A stretch of 64,000 nt of DNA from Hydrogenophilales bacterium (GTDB taxonomy: Bacteria > Pseudomonadota > Gammaproteobacteria > Burkholderiales > Thiobacillaceae): NCBI GenBank assembly GCA_016195805.1, contig JACPYT010000002.1, positions 124,001-188,000 of the forward strand. The letters are read 5' to 3'. Numbering within the stretch: the stretch's first letter is position 1; each line of letters opens with the position of its first letter. Made by a program: the position numbers and the translations under genes. The notes beneath the pieces are model-generated. The model saw only the letters and a list, made by a program, of their open reading frames with translations, ran no database searches and was not told where the DNA came from. This document shows positions 10,475 to 23,493 of the stretch, piece after piece.

Positions 10475-11134
10475 TTATCGTGACGAGGATTTCAGTAAAA
10501 CGATGACGGCGCCGGCGCCGCCATCGACGGTGCGCGCCTGGCAGAACGCGAGGACGTCCTCGCGTTGCATCAGCCAGTGGCGCACCTTGTTCTTCAGAAC
10601 TGGCAGGCGGTTTTTCGAGCCGTGGCCCTTGCCGTGGATGATGCGCACGCAGCGGCGGTCTTCGAGCATGCAGCGATTGAGGAAGGCGGCCAGCGCGAGG
10701 CGGGCTTCGTCGCCGGTATGGCCGTGCAGATCGAGTTCGCCCTTGATGACCCAAGCGCCGCGCCGCAGTTTCCGGAGTGCGGCGGTGGGTACGCCGGGGC
10801 GCGAGAAAAACAGTTCTTCGCCGGTGGAGACGGCGGCTTCCCAGTCCCACGGATCGGACAGGGCGTCGACCAGCACTTGGCGCTCGTCGGCCCGCCGTTG
10901 ATGGGCAACAGGTTTGGGGCGCGGGCGCGGGATGTCGGCGCGATTCGCTGGTGGCAGGGGAACGGCGTCGGCGACGGCACGGCGGAACAGCATGGCGCCG
11001 TCCGGTTGGGGTTTGGGTTTAGGCGGTGCCTGCTGCAGCGTGGCAGGCGCCGCGGCCTGCTCGCGCAGCGCGCGGCGCACGCGTGCCAGCGCCTCGAACG
11101 AGGCCGGCGCGAGCGCGCTGCGGCTGCGCTTCAT
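10475..11134 (-). CDS. Smr-domain protein
   Basis: A 219-residue protein with a disordered, Pro/Arg-rich N-terminal half and a C-terminal Smr domain. Smr hallmarks are LDLHGHTGDEAR and IIHGKGHGSKNRLPVLKNKVRHWL, spanning about residues 130-219. Smr domains nick nucleic acid or act at stalled or collided ribosomes; this stand-alone short form resembles E. coli SmrA/YdaL or SmrB. I chose ATG 11134 because the longer frame to 11326 runs opposite to, and inside, trxB, whose stop ends at 11136. With a 1-bp gap (TGAGATG) after trxB the two genes are almost certainly co-transcribed, and bcp follows 13 bp downstream. Confidence 0.88.
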   Translation of the reverse strand: MKRSRSALAPASFEALARVRRALREQAAAPATLQQAPPKPKPQPDGAMLFRRAVADAVPLPPANRADIPRPRPKPVAHQRRADERQVLVDALSDPWDWEAAVSTGEELFFSRPGVPTAALRKLRRGAWVIKGELDLHGHTGDEARLALAAFLNRCMLEDRRCVRIIHGKGHGSKNRLPVLKNKVRHWLMQREDVLAFCQARTVDGGAGAVIVLLKSSSR

Positions 11135-11135
11135 C

Positions 11136-12218
<1,083 letters not shown>

Positions 12219-12240
12219 TCATCGTCTCGCCACCTCATGG

Positions 12241-12255
12241 ATTATCCGGGATAAT
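12241..12255. promoter_or_regulatory. Perfect palindrome over a putative ftsK -10 element
   Basis: ATTATCC-G-GGATAAT is a perfect 7+7 inverted repeat 27 bp upstream of the ftsK start. Its right arm reads GATAAT, a good -10 box, so a bound factor could block ftsK transcription. The rest of the trxB-ftsK intergenic region (12096-12282) shows no further clear signal. Confidence 0.4.
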
Positions 12256-12282
12256 CAGGGCACTTTTGCTGCTTGAGTTCCC

Positions 12283-14559
12283 ATGGCGCGTCCCGCTTCC
12301 CGTTCCTCGACTCCTTTATCGCCCCGTATGCAACGTCTGCTGCGCGAAGCCCGCGCCCTGCTGGTAGGCTGCGCGGCGCTGCTGCTGGCGGCAATCCTGC
12401 TCACCCACAATGCGTCCGACCCGGGCTTCAGCACGACCGGCGATGGCGGTCCGCTGCACAACCTGGGCGGACGCTTCGGCGCGTGGCTGTCGGATCTGCT
12501 GCTGATGCTGTTCGGCGTGTCGGCCTGGTGGTGGGTGGGGCTGGCGGCGGCCTATGTCATCCATACCTTCCGCCATCTCGATGAAACCCCGCTGGCAGGC
12601 GGCCGGCAGCGCTGGCTGAAACTGGGCGGATTCGGCTTGCTGTTGCTGGCCAGCACCGGCATCGAATGGCTGCGCACCTGGCACTGGGCGGTGACGCTGC
12701 CGGACGCACATGGCGGCGTTCTGGGTGCGGGATTGGGCGCAGCTGCGGGCACGCTGCTCGGTTTCACTGGCGGCTCGCTGATCCTGCTGCTGCTGATGGC
12801 GGTCGGATTCAGCCTGTTCACCGGCGTGTCGTGGCTCAGCATGGCCGAGCGCACCGGCGCGGGGGTGGAGTGGGCCTGGTGGACGTCGATCCGGACCTGG
12901 CAGGCCTACCGCGACCGCAAGCTGGGCGAAGCGGCGCAGCAGAAACGCGAAGCCAAAGTGTCGGTGGAAAAGAAAAAGCGCGTCGAGGCACCGCCCATCC
13001 GCATCGAGCCGGTGGTGAAGGAAGTACCGCAGTCCGAGCGCGCCGTCACCGAGAAACAGGCACCGCTGTTCTCCGATCTGCCCGATTCACCGCTGCCGCC
13101 GCTGCATCTGCTCGATCCGGCCGACGAGGCGGTGGAAACCGCGAGCCCCGAGGCGCTCGAGTTCACTTCGCTGATGATCGAGCGCAAGCTTGCCGAATTC
13201 GGCGTCGAGGTGAAGGTCGTATCGGCCTCGCCCGGCCCGGTCATCACACGCTACGAAATCGAGCCGGCCACCGGCGTGAAGGGCAGCCAGATCGTCAACC
13301 TGGCGAAGGATCTCGCGCGCACGCTGTCGGTGATCAGCATCCGCGTGGTCGAGGCGATCCCCGGCAAGCACACCATGGGGCTGGAGATTCCCAACCCCAA
13401 GCGGCAGATCGTGCGGCTGTCGGAAATTCTTGGCTCCAAGGCCTATCACGACAGCCCGAGTCCATTGACCGTCACGCTGGGCAAGGACATCGCCGGCAAC
13501 CCGGTGGTGGCCGATCTGGGCAAGATGCCGCACCTGCTGGTGGCGGGTACCACCGGCTCGGGTAAATCGGTCGGCGTCAACGCCATGATCCTGTCGCTGG
13601 TGTACAAGTCCGACCCCAGCGCGGTGCGCATGATCATGGTCGATCCCAAGATGCTGGAGCTGTCGATCTACGAAGGCATCCCGCATCTGCTGGCGCCGGT
13701 GGTCACCGACATGAAGCAGGCCGCCAGCGCGCTCAACTGGTGCGTGGGCGAAATGGAGCGGCGCTACAAGCTGCTGTCGGCGGTCGGCGTGCGAAACCTC
13801 GCCGGCTATAACCAGAAGGTGCGCGACGCGAAGAAGGCCGGCACGCCGCTGACGCATCCGTTCAGCCTGACGCCTGACAATCCCGAGCCGCTCGAGACCA
13901 TGCCGATGATCGTGGTGATGATCGACGAACTGGCCGACCTCATGATGGTGGTCGGCAAGAAGGTCGAGGAACTGATCGCACGGCTGGCGCAGAAGGCGCG
14001 CGCGGCGGGCATCCACCTAATCCTGGCGACGCAGCGGCCGTCGGTCGACGTCATCACCGGCCTCATCAAAGCCAACATCCCGACGCGCATCGCCTTCCAG
14101 GTGTCGAGCAAGATCGACTCGCGCACCATCCTCGACCAGATGGGCGCCGAGGCGCTGCTGGGGCAGGGCGACATGCTCTACCTGCCGCCCGGAACCGGCC
14201 TGCCGCAGCGGGTGCACGGCGCCTTCGTGTCGGATAACGAAGTCCATCGTGTCGTCGACTATCTGAAGTCGCTGGGCGAACCCGAATACATCGAAGGCGT
14301 GCTCGAGTCTCCGGAAGAGGGCGGCGAGGGCGGCGGCGAATACGGCGAGGCCGGCGCCGAAGCCGACCCGCTATACGACCAGGCCGTCGCCTACGTGCTG
14401 AAGTCGCGCCGCGCGTCGATCTCGTCGGTGCAGCGCCAGCTGCGCATCGGCTACAACCGCGCCGCGCGCATGATCGAGGACATGGAACGCGCGGGACTGG
14501 TATCGGCGATGCAGTCGAACGGCAACCGCGACGTGTTGGCGCCCGGAGGCGAGGCATGA
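12283..14559 (+). CDS. ftsK: DNA translocase FtsK
   Basis: A 758-residue septal DNA pump that couples division to chromosome dimer resolution. The N-terminal membrane domain (about residues 20-190) has four hydrophobic segments, followed by a short charged linker of roughly 80 residues, far shorter than in E. coli FtsK (about 1330 residues in all). The motor domain has Walker [11 protein letters not shown] and Walker [17 protein letters not shown], and the C-terminal gamma winged helix ([31 protein letters not shown] and following residues) reads polar sequences. Its stop overlaps the ispD start by 4 bp (ATGA), an unexpected coupling of a division gene to isoprenoid genes. trxB lies divergently upstream. 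Confidence 0.97.
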   Translation: MARPASRSSTPLSPRMQRLLREARALLVGCAALLLAAILLTHNASDPGFSTTGDGGPLHNLGGRFGAWLSDLLLMLFGVSAWWWVGLAAAYVIHTFRHLDETPLAGGRQRWLKLGGFGLLLLASTGIEWLRTWHWAVTLPDAHGGVLGAGLGAAAGTLLGFTGGSLILLLLMAVGFSLFTGVSWLSMAERTGAGVEWAWWTSIRTWQAYRDRKLGEAAQQKREAKVSVEKKKRVEAPPIRIEPVVKEVPQSERAVTEKQAPLFSDLPDSPLPPLHLLDPADEAVETASPEALEFTSLMIERKLAEFGVEVKVVSASPGPVITRYEIEPATGVKGSQIVNLAKDLARTLSVISIRVVEAIPGKHTMGLEIPNPKRQIVRLSEILGSKAYHDSPSPLTVTLGKDIAGNPVVADLGKMPHLLVAGTTGSGKSVGVNAMILSLVYKSDPSAVRMIMVDPKMLELSIYEGIPHLLAPVVTDMKQAASALNWCVGEMERRYKLLSAVGVRNLAGYNQKVRDAKKAGTPLTHPFSLTPDNPEPLETMPMIVVMIDELADLMMVVGKKVEELIARLAQKARAAGIHLILATQRPSVDVITGLIKANIPTRIAFQVSSKIDSRTILDQMGAEALLGQGDMLYLPPGTGLPQRVHGAFVSDNEVHRVVDYLKSLGEPEYIEGVLESPEEGGEGGGEYGEAGAEADPLYDQAVAYVLKSRRASISSVQRQLRIGYNRAARMIEDMERAGLVSAMQSNGNRDVLAPGGEA

Positions 14560-15257
14560 AGTTCTACGCACTCATTCCCGCGGCCGGCTCGGGTTCACGC
14601 ATGGGTGGGGCCATCGAAAAGCAGTACATGCCGCTCAATTCGGTTCCCATGATTGCGCACGCGATGATGGTGCTGGCACGCGAGCCGAGAATCACCAGAC
14701 TGTTCGTCGTGCTGTCGCCCACCGACAAGCGCTGGAACAACTACGAATGGCAGGGCTGGGAAGAACGCATCGAGGTGCTGCGCTGCGGCGGGGCCACCCG
14801 CGCCGAAACGGTGCTGAACGGCCTCGACGCCATCTCCAAGGTCTGTGCAGCAGACGACTGGGTGCTGGTACACGATGCCGCGCGGCCCTGTCTGCCGGAT
14901 GACATGCTGGGCAAGTTGCTGGATGAAGTAGCGGATGACCCGGTTGGCGGTCTGCTCGCCGTGCCGGTGGCGGACACCCTCAAGCGCGCCGCTGCCGATA
15001 TTGCAACCGGCACGCGTGCGGAAGTTACCGTGCCGCGTGCCGGCCTGTGGCAGGCGCAAACCCCGCAGATGTTCCGCCATGGCAAGTTGACCGAAGCGCT
15101 ACGTAGCGCGGGCAGTGACATGACCGACGAGGCTTCGGCGATCGAACAGCTCGGGCTGCAGCCGCGGCTGGTCGAATCCGACAGCCGCAACCTCAAGGTC
15201 ACCTATCCGCAGGACCTGGAGTTGGCGGGCCTGATCCTGGGGAAGCTGAATGAATGA
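14556..15257 (+). CDS. ispD: 2-C-methyl-D-erythritol 4-phosphate cytidylyltransferase
   Basis: A 233-residue IspD of the MEP isoprenoid pathway, transferring CMP to methylerythritol phosphate. The nucleotide-binding N-terminus [12 protein letters not shown] with the following EKQY, the VHDAARPC motif and TPQMFR are all intact and the length is normal. It starts inside the ftsK stop codon (ATGA) and overlaps ispF by 8 bp, so ftsK, ispD, ispF and thpR form one translationally coupled string. Confidence 0.97.
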   Translation: MKFYALIPAAGSGSRMGGAIEKQYMPLNSVPMIAHAMMVLAREPRITRLFVVLSPTDKRWNNYEWQGWEERIEVLRCGGATRAETVLNGLDAISKVCAADDWVLVHDAARPCLPDDMLGKLLDEVADDPVGGLLAVPVADTLKRAAADIATGTRAEVTVPRAGLWQAQTPQMFRHGKLTEALRSAGSDMTDEASAIEQLGLQPRLVESDSRNLKVTYPQDLELAGLILGKLNE

Positions 15258-15732
15258 CTTCAGGGTCGGCCACGGCTTCGACGTCCACGCCTTCGCCGAG
15301 CAGCGCAAGCTCATCCTCGGCGGCGTCGAGATTCCCTACGAGCGAGGGCTGGCCGGCCATTCCGACGCCGACGTGCTGCTGCACGCGATCTGCGACGCGC
15401 TGCTGGGCGCGGCGGGCCTGGGCGACATCGGCCGGCATTTCCCGGACACCGACCCCGCGTTTTCCGGCATCGACAGCCGCATCCTGCTGCGCCGCGTTGC
15501 CGAACAATTGCAGCAACGCGGCTGGCGCGTCGGCAACGTCGATGCCACCCTCATCGCGCAGGCGCCGAAGATGGCGCCGCACATCGCGCGCATGACCGCC
15601 CACATCGCCGACGACCTCGGCATCGCCATCGACCGCGTCAACGTCAAGGCCACCACCACCGAGAAACTCGGTTTCACCGGACGCGGCGAAGGCATTGCGG
15701 CCGAGGCGGTGTGCCTGATCGAGCGTGGCTGA
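15250..15732 (+). CDS. ispF: 2-C-methyl-D-erythritol 2,4-cyclodiphosphate synthase
   Basis: A 160-residue IspF, two steps after IspD in the MEP pathway (the IspE kinase gene is not in this window). The zinc-binding and active-site motif [11 protein letters not shown] is at the N-terminus, [11 protein letters not shown] follows, and the C-terminal [18 protein letters not shown] closes the site. Length is typical. It overlaps ispD by 8 bp and the next gene, thpR, also by 8 bp. Confidence 0.97.
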   Translation: MNDFRVGHGFDVHAFAEQRKLILGGVEIPYERGLAGHSDADVLLHAICDALLGAAGLGDIGRHFPDTDPAFSGIDSRILLRRVAEQLQQRGWRVGNVDATLIAQAPKMAPHIARMTAHIADDLGIAIDRVNVKATTTEKLGFTGRGEGIAAEAVCLIERG

Positions 15733-16324
15733 AGCAGATCTGACCGAGCCCCATCCGCCCAGGCCGGACACACTGCGCCTGTTCTTTGCCCTGTGGCCGG
15801 ACGACGCCACGCGCGACGCGCTCAACCGCACCGGCAAGTGGCTGCACCAGCACTGGGGCGGGCGACGCATGCGTGCCGACACCCTGCACATCACCCTGGC
15901 CTTTCTCGGCAGTACGCCGGCCGAGCAGCTGAATACCCTGGTTGCCTGCGCCGATGGCGTCGAGGTCGAGGCGTTCGAGCTGCTTCTCGACCAGGCCGGC
16001 TACTGGCGGCATAACCGCATCGGCTGGCTCGGGGCGAGCGACCCGCCTCCGCAACACTTCGCGCTGGTGACGGCGCTGAATGGCGCATTGCAGGCAACCG
16101 GTTTCCCCGTCGATGCGCGACCGCACGTGCCGCATGTCACCCTGTTGCGCAAAACGGCCGGCGGCGAGGTGCCGGCGTGTTCATCGGTGCGCTGGCCGGT
16201 GAGCGATTTCGTGCTGGTGAAGTCGGCCACCGACCCCGACGGCGCGCATTATGAAGTGATCCGGCGTTGGCCGCTGACTCAGGAAGGTGCGAAAAAAAGC
16301 CGTGCCGACTCGACAGCGGCGTGA
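15725..16324 (+). CDS. thpR: RNA 2',3'-cyclic phosphodiesterase (2'-5' RNA ligase family)
   Basis: A 199-residue protein of the 2H phosphoesterase superfamily. Both catalytic HxTx motifs are present: HITL in LHITLAFLG and HVTL in [11 protein letters not shown]. The family opens 2',3'-cyclic phosphates on RNA and can form 2'-5' links in vitro. The start is GTG at 15725, overlapping the ispF stop by 8 bp; this start gives the expected length. The physiological RNA substrate is unknown. tRNA-Val follows 27 bp after the stop. Confidence 0.92.
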   Translation: MAEADLTEPHPPRPDTLRLFFALWPDDATRDALNRTGKWLHQHWGGRRMRADTLHITLAFLGSTPAEQLNTLVACADGVEVEAFELLLDQAGYWRHNRIGWLGASDPPPQHFALVTALNGALQATGFPVDARPHVPHVTLLRKTAGGEVPACSSVRWPVSDFVLVKSATDPDGAHYEVIRRWPLTQEGAKKSRADSTAA

Positions 16325-16351
16325 CGTTTCGGTTATGATGCGCCCCGCATT

Positions 16352-16428
16352 AGGCGCGTAGCTCAGCTGGTTAGAGCACCACCTTGACATGGTGGGGGTC
16401 GTTGGTTCGAGTCCAATCGCGCCTACCA
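16352..16428 (+). tRNA. tRNA-Val (anticodon GAC)
   Basis: A 77-nt cloverleaf with the CCA end encoded. The acceptor stem AGGCGCG pairs with CGCGCCT; the anticodon stem CCACC/GGTGG encloses the loop TTGACAT, giving anticodon GAC at 16386-16388; the T-arm contains GGTTCGAGTCC. It reads Val GUC codons. It lies between thpR and thrS. Confidence 0.97.
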
Positions 16429-16581
16429 AATATATAAGGGTCGGGATGACCTGGTTTCAAGAGGGGCTGAACTGCCCACGGAGGTTGCGAAATGTCACCG
16501 CGAACTAGTCAGGCTATCACTGGATAACACCCGGCGCATAGCTGTTCGCAGGCATACTGCAATCTTCAAACTGTACTATCT

Positions 16582-16608
16582 AAAAGCGCGGCCGGTCCGC
16601 GCTTTTTT
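16582..16608 (+). terminator. Intrinsic terminator between tRNA-Val and thrS
   Basis: A 10-bp perfect stem (16582-16591 with 16597-16606; AAAAGCGCGG/CCGCGCTTTT) around a 5-nt loop CCGGT, ending in six T. It should end the tRNA-Val transcript. It sits 23 bp before the thrS start, so a thrS promoter upstream of it would have to read through it, which leaves attenuation as an alternative role. The remaining 16429-16581 stretch shows no gene. Confidence 0.85.
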
Positions 16609-16630
16609 CATTTCCGGAGTCAGAAGAAAA

Positions 16631-18544
16631 ATGGTCAACGTCACGCTTCCCGATGGTTCGATCCGCCAGTTCGAATCGCCGGTCACGGTCGCGCAGGTCG
16701 CGGCGAGCATCGGTACCGGGCTCGCCAAGGCGGCGCTTGCCGGCAAGGTCGACGGCAGGCTGGTCGACACCAGCCATCTCATCGGCGCCGACGCCCAGCT
16801 GGCGATCGTCACGGCCAAGGATGCGGAGGCGCTAGACCTCATCCGCCACGACGCCGCGCACATCATGGCCCAGGCAGTGCAGGAGCTCTATCCGGGCACG
16901 CAGGTGACGATCGGCCCGGCGATCGAGGACGGCTTCTACTACGACTTCGCGCGCGAGACGCCCTTCACGCCTGAAGACCTGGATAAGATCGAAAAGCGCA
17001 TGGACGAGATCGTCAAGCGCGACCTCCCCATCGTGCGCGAGGTATGGGAGCGCGAGGACGCCAAGCGGGCGTTCGCCGAGCTCGGCGAGACCTACAAGGT
17101 GCAGATCATCGACGAGGTGATTCCCAAGGGCGAAGAACTCTCGATCTACCGCCAGGGCGACTGGTTCGACGTCTGCCGCGGCCCGCACCTGCCATCGACC
17201 GGCAAGCTGCCGCGCGCGTTCAAGCTGATGAAGCTGGCCGGCGCATACTGGCGCGGCGATTCGAAGAACGCGATGCTGCAGCGCATCTACGGCACCGCTT
17301 GGGCGAAGAAGGAGGACCTCGAGGCCTACCTGCATCGGCTGGAGGAGGCCGAGAAGCGTGACCATTGCCGGCTGGCGAAGCAGCTCGACCTGCTCCATAT
17401 GCAGGACGAGGCGCCGGGCATGGTGTTCTGGCACCCCAAGGGCTGGATCGTGTGGCAGCAGATCGAGCAGTACATGCGGCAGAAGTTCGTCGAGTACGGC
17501 TACCAGGAAGTGCGCACCCCGGCGGTGATGGACCGCACGTTGTGGGAGAAGTCGGGCCACTGGGACAATTACCGCGACAACATGTTCACGACGTCGTCGG
17601 AGAACCGCGACTACGCTGTGAAGCCGATGAACTGCCCCGGCCACGTTCAGATCTTCAATTCCGGCCTGCATTCCTACCGCGATCTGCCGCTGCGCTTGGC
17701 CGAATTCGGCTCGTGTCACAGGAACGAACCCTCGGGCGCGCTGCATGGCATCATGCGCGTGCGCGGCTTCACCCAGGACGACGCCCACATCTTCTGCATG
17801 GAAGAGCAGGTCGAGCAGGAGGTGGCCGACTTCATCGTCATGCTGCAGAAGGTCTACGCCGACTTCGGCTTCCATGACGTGCTGGTCAAGCTGTCGACCC
17901 GGCCGGACAAGCGCGTCGGCTCCGACGAGAGCTGGGACAGGGCCGAGGCCGCGCTCGCCGCCGCGCTGGAGAAGAACGGCCTGGCCTTCGACCTGCAGCC
18001 GGGCGAGGGGGCGTTCTACGGACCGAAGATCGAGTTCACCCTGAAGGATACGTTGGGCCGTCTGTGGCAGTGCGGCACGATTCAGCTGGATTTCAACCTG
18101 CCGGTTCGCCTCGGCGCCGAGTTCGTCGCCGAGGACAACAGCCGCAAGATCCCGGTGATGCTGCATCGCGCCATCCTCGGTTCGATGGAGCGCTTCATCG
18201 GCATCCTGATCGAGCACCATGCCGGCAACTTCCCGCTGTGGCTGGCGCCGGTGCAGGTGATGGTCCTGAATATCAGCGAGCGCCAGGCCGAGTACGCCCA
18301 GCAAGTCGTGCAGGCGCTGCGCGACGCCGGCATCCGCGCGGTGTCGGACTTGAGTAATAACAAAATTACCTATAAAATTCGCGAACATAGCTTGCAGAAG
18401 CTGCCTTATCAGGTGGTCGTCGGCGACAAGGAGATGGAGACCGGTGTGGTCGCCGTCCGCGCCCGCGGCAACCAGGACCTGGGGCAGTTCGGTTTGGATG
18501 ACTTGATTGCGCGCCTGAAAGCGGAAACGCTGGCGCGTCAGTAA
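16631..18544 (+). CDS. thrS: Threonine--tRNA ligase
   Basis: A 637-residue class II aminoacyl-tRNA synthetase charging tRNA-Thr. It has the full bacterial layout: TGS domain (residues 1-62, [15 protein letters not shown]), the SAD editing domain with [10 protein letters not shown] near residue 75 and a late Cys motif ([13 protein letters not shown]), the catalytic core with NCPGHVQIF and class II motifs 2 and 3 ([15 protein letters not shown] and [13 protein letters not shown]), and the anticodon-binding domain. It heads the thrS-infC-rpmI-rplT-pheS-pheT-ihfA block. Confidence 0.98.
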   Translation: MVNVTLPDGSIRQFESPVTVAQVAASIGTGLAKAALAGKVDGRLVDTSHLIGADAQLAIVTAKDAEALDLIRHDAAHIMAQAVQELYPGTQVTIGPAIEDGFYYDFARETPFTPEDLDKIEKRMDEIVKRDLPIVREVWEREDAKRAFAELGETYKVQIIDEVIPKGEELSIYRQGDWFDVCRGPHLPSTGKLPRAFKLMKLAGAYWRGDSKNAMLQRIYGTAWAKKEDLEAYLHRLEEAEKRDHCRLAKQLDLLHMQDEAPGMVFWHPKGWIVWQQIEQYMRQKFVEYGYQEVRTPAVMDRTLWEKSGHWDNYRDNMFTTSSENRDYAVKPMNCPGHVQIFNSGLHSYRDLPLRLAEFGSCHRNEPSGALHGIMRVRGFTQDDAHIFCMEEQVEQEVADFIVMLQKVYADFGFHDVLVKLSTRPDKRVGSDESWDRAEAALAAALEKNGLAFDLQPGEGAFYGPKIEFTLKDTLGRLWQCGTIQLDFNLPVRLGAEFVAEDNSRKIPVMLHRAILGSMERFIGILIEHHAGNFPLWLAPVQVMVLNISERQAEYAQQVVQALRDAGIRAVSDLSNNKITYKIREHSLQKLPYQVVVGDKEMETGVVAVRARGNQDLGQFGLDDLIARLKAETLARQ

Positions 18545-18647
18545 CAGCGGTCAAACAAGGCGTTGGGGCCCCCATGATTGGGACTCGGCCCCGCGCCTTC
18601 TTTAGTTTGACCTTTTTGCCTCGGCGCTTGGCGTCAGGTTTTTATTT

Positions 18648-18659
18648 GGAGAACGACTC

Positions 18660-18662
<3 letters not shown>
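18648..18662 (+). promoter_or_regulatory. infC ribosome-binding site and AUC start codon
   Basis: GGA(G) at 18648-18651 lies 8-9 bp before ATC at 18660-18662. In this frame there is a TAG at 18603 and no ATG, GTG or TTG before the conserved N-terminus of IF-3, so translation must begin at a non-standard codon, most simply AUC. IF-3 itself rejects such starts, which is the classic basis of infC autoregulation (AUU in E. coli). Confidence 0.85.
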
Positions 18663-19184
<522 letters not shown>

Positions 19185-19304
19185 GTTTCGAGACCGGCGT
19201 TTCTCGGACCCCTTGGGTCAAAAACGCCACAATACGTGCAGTCGGGTAGGTGAAGCATTCCGCGTCGCGGGGTCACCTGACCGCATGAAATAAAAGGAAG
19301 CATC
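19185..19304 (+). promoter_or_regulatory. Candidate L20-type leader before rpmI
   Basis: The infC-rpmI gap can fold: GGTAGGTGA near 19244 pairs imperfectly with TCACCTGACC near 19274, next to the rpmI ribosome-binding site AAAGGAAG. In enteric bacteria L20 represses rpmI-rplT through such a leader. The fold here is suggestive only. Confidence 0.3.
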
Positions 19305-19502
19305 ATGCCTAAGATGAAAAGCAAGAGCGGCGCCGCCAAGCGGTTCCGCGCGCTGGGCGGTGGCGGGTTCAAGCGCTCGCACGCGTTCATGCGTCACATT
19401 CTCACCAAGAAGAGCACCAAGCGTAAGCGCCAGTTGCGCGGCATGGAAACCGTCAATGCCAGCAACCACAAAGCGGTTGCACGCATGTTGCCCTACGCAT
19501 AA
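19305..19502 (+). CDS. rpmI: 50S ribosomal protein L35
   Basis: A 65-residue, very basic protein starting [14 protein letters not shown], with the family pattern of Lys/Arg clusters ([12 protein letters not shown]). Normal length. It has a strong ribosome-binding site (AAAGGAAG) and sits 12 bp before rplT. Confidence 0.98.
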   Translation: MPKMKSKSGAAKRFRALGGGGFKRSHAFMRHILTKKSTKRKRQLRGMETVNASNHKAVARMLPYA

Positions 19503-19514
19503 AGGAGAGAAAGC

Positions 19515-19874
19515 ATGCCACGCGTCAAACGGGGTGTAACCGCCCGCGCCAGCCACAAGAAAATCCTCGATGCCGCCAAAGGCTATCGCGGTCGTCGCAA
19601 GAACGTATTCCGCGTCGCCAACGAAGCGGTGATGAAGGCCGGTCAGTACCAGTACCGCGACCGTCGTCAGCGCAAGCGCCAGTTCCGCGCATTGTGGATT
19701 GCCCGTATCAACGCCGCTTCGCGTCAGCACGGTCTGACCTACAGCGTGTTCATGAACGGCCTGTCCCGCGCCGAAATCGGCATCGACCGCAAGGTATTGT
19801 CCGACATCGCGATTTTCGACAAGGACGCCTTTGCCAAGATCGTCGATCAGGTCAAGGCCAAGCTCGCTGCGTAA
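19515..19874 (+). CDS. rplT: 50S ribosomal protein L20
   Basis: A 119-residue protein starting [16 protein letters not shown], of normal length, with the basic N-terminal tail and globular C-terminal half ([26 protein letters not shown]). It is needed for early 50S assembly and is the usual autoregulator of the rpmI-rplT mRNA. A strong terminator follows 19 bp after the stop. Confidence 0.98.
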   Translation: MPRVKRGVTARASHKKILDAAKGYRGRRKNVFRVANEAVMKAGQYQYRDRRQRKRQFRALWIARINAASRQHGLTYSVFMNGLSRAEIGIDRKVLSDIAIFDKDAFAKIVDQVKAKLAA

Positions 19875-19893
19875 GCAACATCGAAGCAACAAG

Positions 19894-19917
19894 AAAAGGC
19901 CGCAAGGCCTTTTTTTG
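19894..19917 (+). terminator. Intrinsic terminator after rplT
   Basis: AAAAGGCC (19894-19901), GCAA tetraloop, GGCCTTTT (19906-19913), followed by more T. The flanking CAACAA and TTGTTG can extend the stem. It separates infC-rpmI-rplT from pheST. Confidence 0.9.
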
Positions 19918-19938
19918 TTGGTGCTGCCCCCTGAAAAG

Positions 19939-21064
<1,126 letters not shown>

Positions 21065-21080
21065 TTAGAGCGCATTCATC

Positions 21081-23426
21081 ATGCAATTCCCCGAATCCTG
21101 GCTGCGCAATCTTGTCAATCCCCCGCTGGATACCGCTCAACTCGCCCATGTCGTGACCATGGCCGGGCTGGAGGTGGAAGCCCTGACGCCGGCCGCGCCG
21201 CCATTCAACAACGTGGTGGTGGCCGAGATCCTGTCGGCGGAGAAACATCCCGACGCCGATCGCCTGCGTGTATGTCAGGTCGACGTCGGCGAAGCGACCC
21301 CGGTCACCATCGTGTGCGGCGCGCCGAATGCGGCGGCCGGCCTCAAGGTGCCGTGCGCGCGTCCGGGAGCGAAGCTGCCCGGGATCGAAATCAAGGTCGC
21401 CAAAGTGCGTGGGGTCGAATCCTTCGGCATGCTGTGTTCGACCAAGGAACTGGGCCTGGAGGGGGCGGCAGACGGCCTCATGGTGCTGCCTGACGATGCG
21501 CCGGTGGGCGAGGATTTCCGCACCTGGTTGAATCTCGACGATACCCTCATCACCCTGAAGCTCACCCCCAACCGTGCAGATTGTCTATCCATGCAGGGAC
21601 TGGCACGTGAAATCGGCGCGATCACCGGCGCCGAAGTGCGGCTGCCGCAGATCGTCGAGGTCGAGAGCCGGATTCAGGACGTAGTTCCGGTGCAGGTGTC
21701 GGCTGCGGACGCCTGTCCGCTCTATCTGGGACGCGTGGTGCGCGGCATCAACGCACAGGCCACCACCCCGCGCTGGATGGCGGAACGGCTCGAACGCAGC
21801 GGCATCCGCCCGTTGCTGGCGCCGGTCGACATCACCAATTACGTGCTGCTCGAACTCGGGCAGCCGATGCATGCCTTCGCCCTGTCGCGCCTGAACGGCG
21901 GCATCGAGGTGCGGCTGGCTCGCCCGGGTGAAACGCTGGAGCTGCTGAACGGCCAGACCGCCGAACTCGCGCCCGACATGCTTGTGGTCGCCGATGCCAG
22001 CGGCCCGGTGGCCCTGGCCGGGATCATGGGCGGACAACCAAGCAGTGTGGAGCGTTTCACGGTCGATGTATTTCTGGAGGCCGCGTTCTTCGCGCCGACG
22101 GCGATCGCCGGCCGCGCGCGCCGGCTGGGCCTGTCCACCGATTCGTCGCACCGTTTCGAGCGCGGCGTCGATTTCGGCGCCACCCGCCAGGCGATGGAGC
22201 GTGCGACTCAACTGCTGATCGACATCTGCGGGGGGCGGGCCGGCCCGATTACCGAGGCAGCCGCCGAACTGCCGCAACGGCAGCCGATCACGCTGCGGCT
22301 GGCGCGCCTGAAGCGTGTGGCCGGCGTCGAAATGAGCGCCGACCAGGTTGCACGCGACCTCGCCGCGCTCGGCGCCCACGTCGAACGCCAGGACGATCGC
22401 CTCATCGTGGCCCCGCCGAGTTTCCGCTTCGACCTGGCGATCGAGGAAGACCTGATCGAGGAGGCGGTGCGCCTGTACGGTTACGACAATATTCCGGCGC
22501 AGCCGCCGGCCGCGCCGTCGCGCATGCTGCCGCAGGACGAAACCGCGCTGGCCGACGACGTTCTGCGCCAGATGCTGGTCGACCTGGATTACCAGGAAGT
22601 CATCACCTACAGCTTCGTCGACCCGGCGTGGGAAACGGCGCTCGATGCCGCCGCCCGTCCGCTGCAGCTGGCCAACCCCATCGCCAGCCAACTGTCGGCG
22701 ATGCGTACCACCCTGTGGGGCGGCCTGATCGAGACGCTGCGCCACAACCTCAACCGTCAGCAGGAACGGGTGCGGATATTCGAACTGGGGCGGGTGTATA
22801 CGTCGCAGGCCGAGCAGCCGATGAAACTGGGCGGGCTGGTCTATGGCGACGTGTTGCCTGAGCAGTGGGGCGCGCCGTCGCACCGCGTGGATTTCTTCGA
22901 CCTCAAGGGCGACCTCGAGCGCTTGTTCGGGCATGCGCTCGATACGCAGCGCGGTACGCATCCTGCGCTGCATCCTGGGCAGTGCGCCGAGGTGTGGGTC
23001 AACGGCCGCGCCATCGGCTGGATCGGCGCGCTGCATCCGCGACTGGTGCAGGCATTCGACCTGCCCGCCGTGCCGGTGCTGTTCGAACTCGACAGCCAGG
23101 TGCTCGTCCAGCGCTGCCTGCCGCGCCATGCGAGCCTGTCGCGTTTCCCGCTGGTGCGGCGCGATCTGGCGTTTGTGCTGGATGCCCATACGCCGGCCGG
23201 CGAACTGCTGGCCGCCTTGCGCGAGGTGGCGCCTGGCCGGATCCAATCGATCGAGGTATTCGATGATTACCGCGGAAAAGGCGTGGCGGAAAACCAAAAA
23301 AGCCTTGCTATCCGGGTAGTTATGCAAGATACTGAACGCACATTGACGGATCAGGATGTGGAGGATGCAGTGCAGAAACTGGTCAGTGCCGCGCTTCGTC
23401 AGTGCAATGCCAGTTTGCGTGCGTAG
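21081..23426 (+). CDS. pheT: Phenylalanine--tRNA ligase beta subunit
   Basis: A 781-residue partner of PheS that binds tRNA-Phe and edits mischarged tyrosine. It carries the N-terminal OB-fold tRNA-binding domain (about 39-150, ILSAEKHPDADRLRVCQVDVG), the B3/B4 editing module (STDSSHRFERGVDF), B5, the catalytic-like domain and the C-terminal FDX-ACB anticodon-binding domain (SRFPLVRRDLAFVLD through RGKGVAENQKSLAIRV). Length is typical. ihfA follows after 67 bp. Confidence 0.98.
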   Translation: MQFPESWLRNLVNPPLDTAQLAHVVTMAGLEVEALTPAAPPFNNVVVAEILSAEKHPDADRLRVCQVDVGEATPVTIVCGAPNAAAGLKVPCARPGAKLPGIEIKVAKVRGVESFGMLCSTKELGLEGAADGLMVLPDDAPVGEDFRTWLNLDDTLITLKLTPNRADCLSMQGLAREIGAITGAEVRLPQIVEVESRIQDVVPVQVSAADACPLYLGRVVRGINAQATTPRWMAERLERSGIRPLLAPVDITNYVLLELGQPMHAFALSRLNGGIEVRLARPGETLELLNGQTAELAPDMLVVADASGPVALAGIMGGQPSSVERFTVDVFLEAAFFAPTAIAGRARRLGLSTDSSHRFERGVDFGATRQAMERATQLLIDICGGRAGPITEAAAELPQRQPITLRLARLKRVAGVEMSADQVARDLAALGAHVERQDDRLIVAPPSFRFDLAIEEDLIEEAVRLYGYDNIPAQPPAAPSRMLPQDETALADDVLRQMLVDLDYQEVITYSFVDPAWETALDAAARPLQLANPIASQLSAMRTTLWGGLIETLRHNLNRQQERVRIFELGRVYTSQAEQPMKLGGLVYGDVLPEQWGAPSHRVDFFDLKGDLERLFGHALDTQRGTHPALHPGQCAEVWVNGRAIGWIGALHPRLVQAFDLPAVPVLFELDSQVLVQRCLPRHASLSRFPLVRRDLAFVLDAHTPAGELLAALREVAPGRIQSIEVFDDYRGKGVAENQKSLAIRVVMQDTERTLTDQDVEDAVQKLVSAALRQCNASLRA

Positions 23427-23493
23427 CGCAAGAATCGAGTTGGCGCGTGCCTGACGCGATTTTTTACCAGCCATCCCAGACAAACATACAAGC

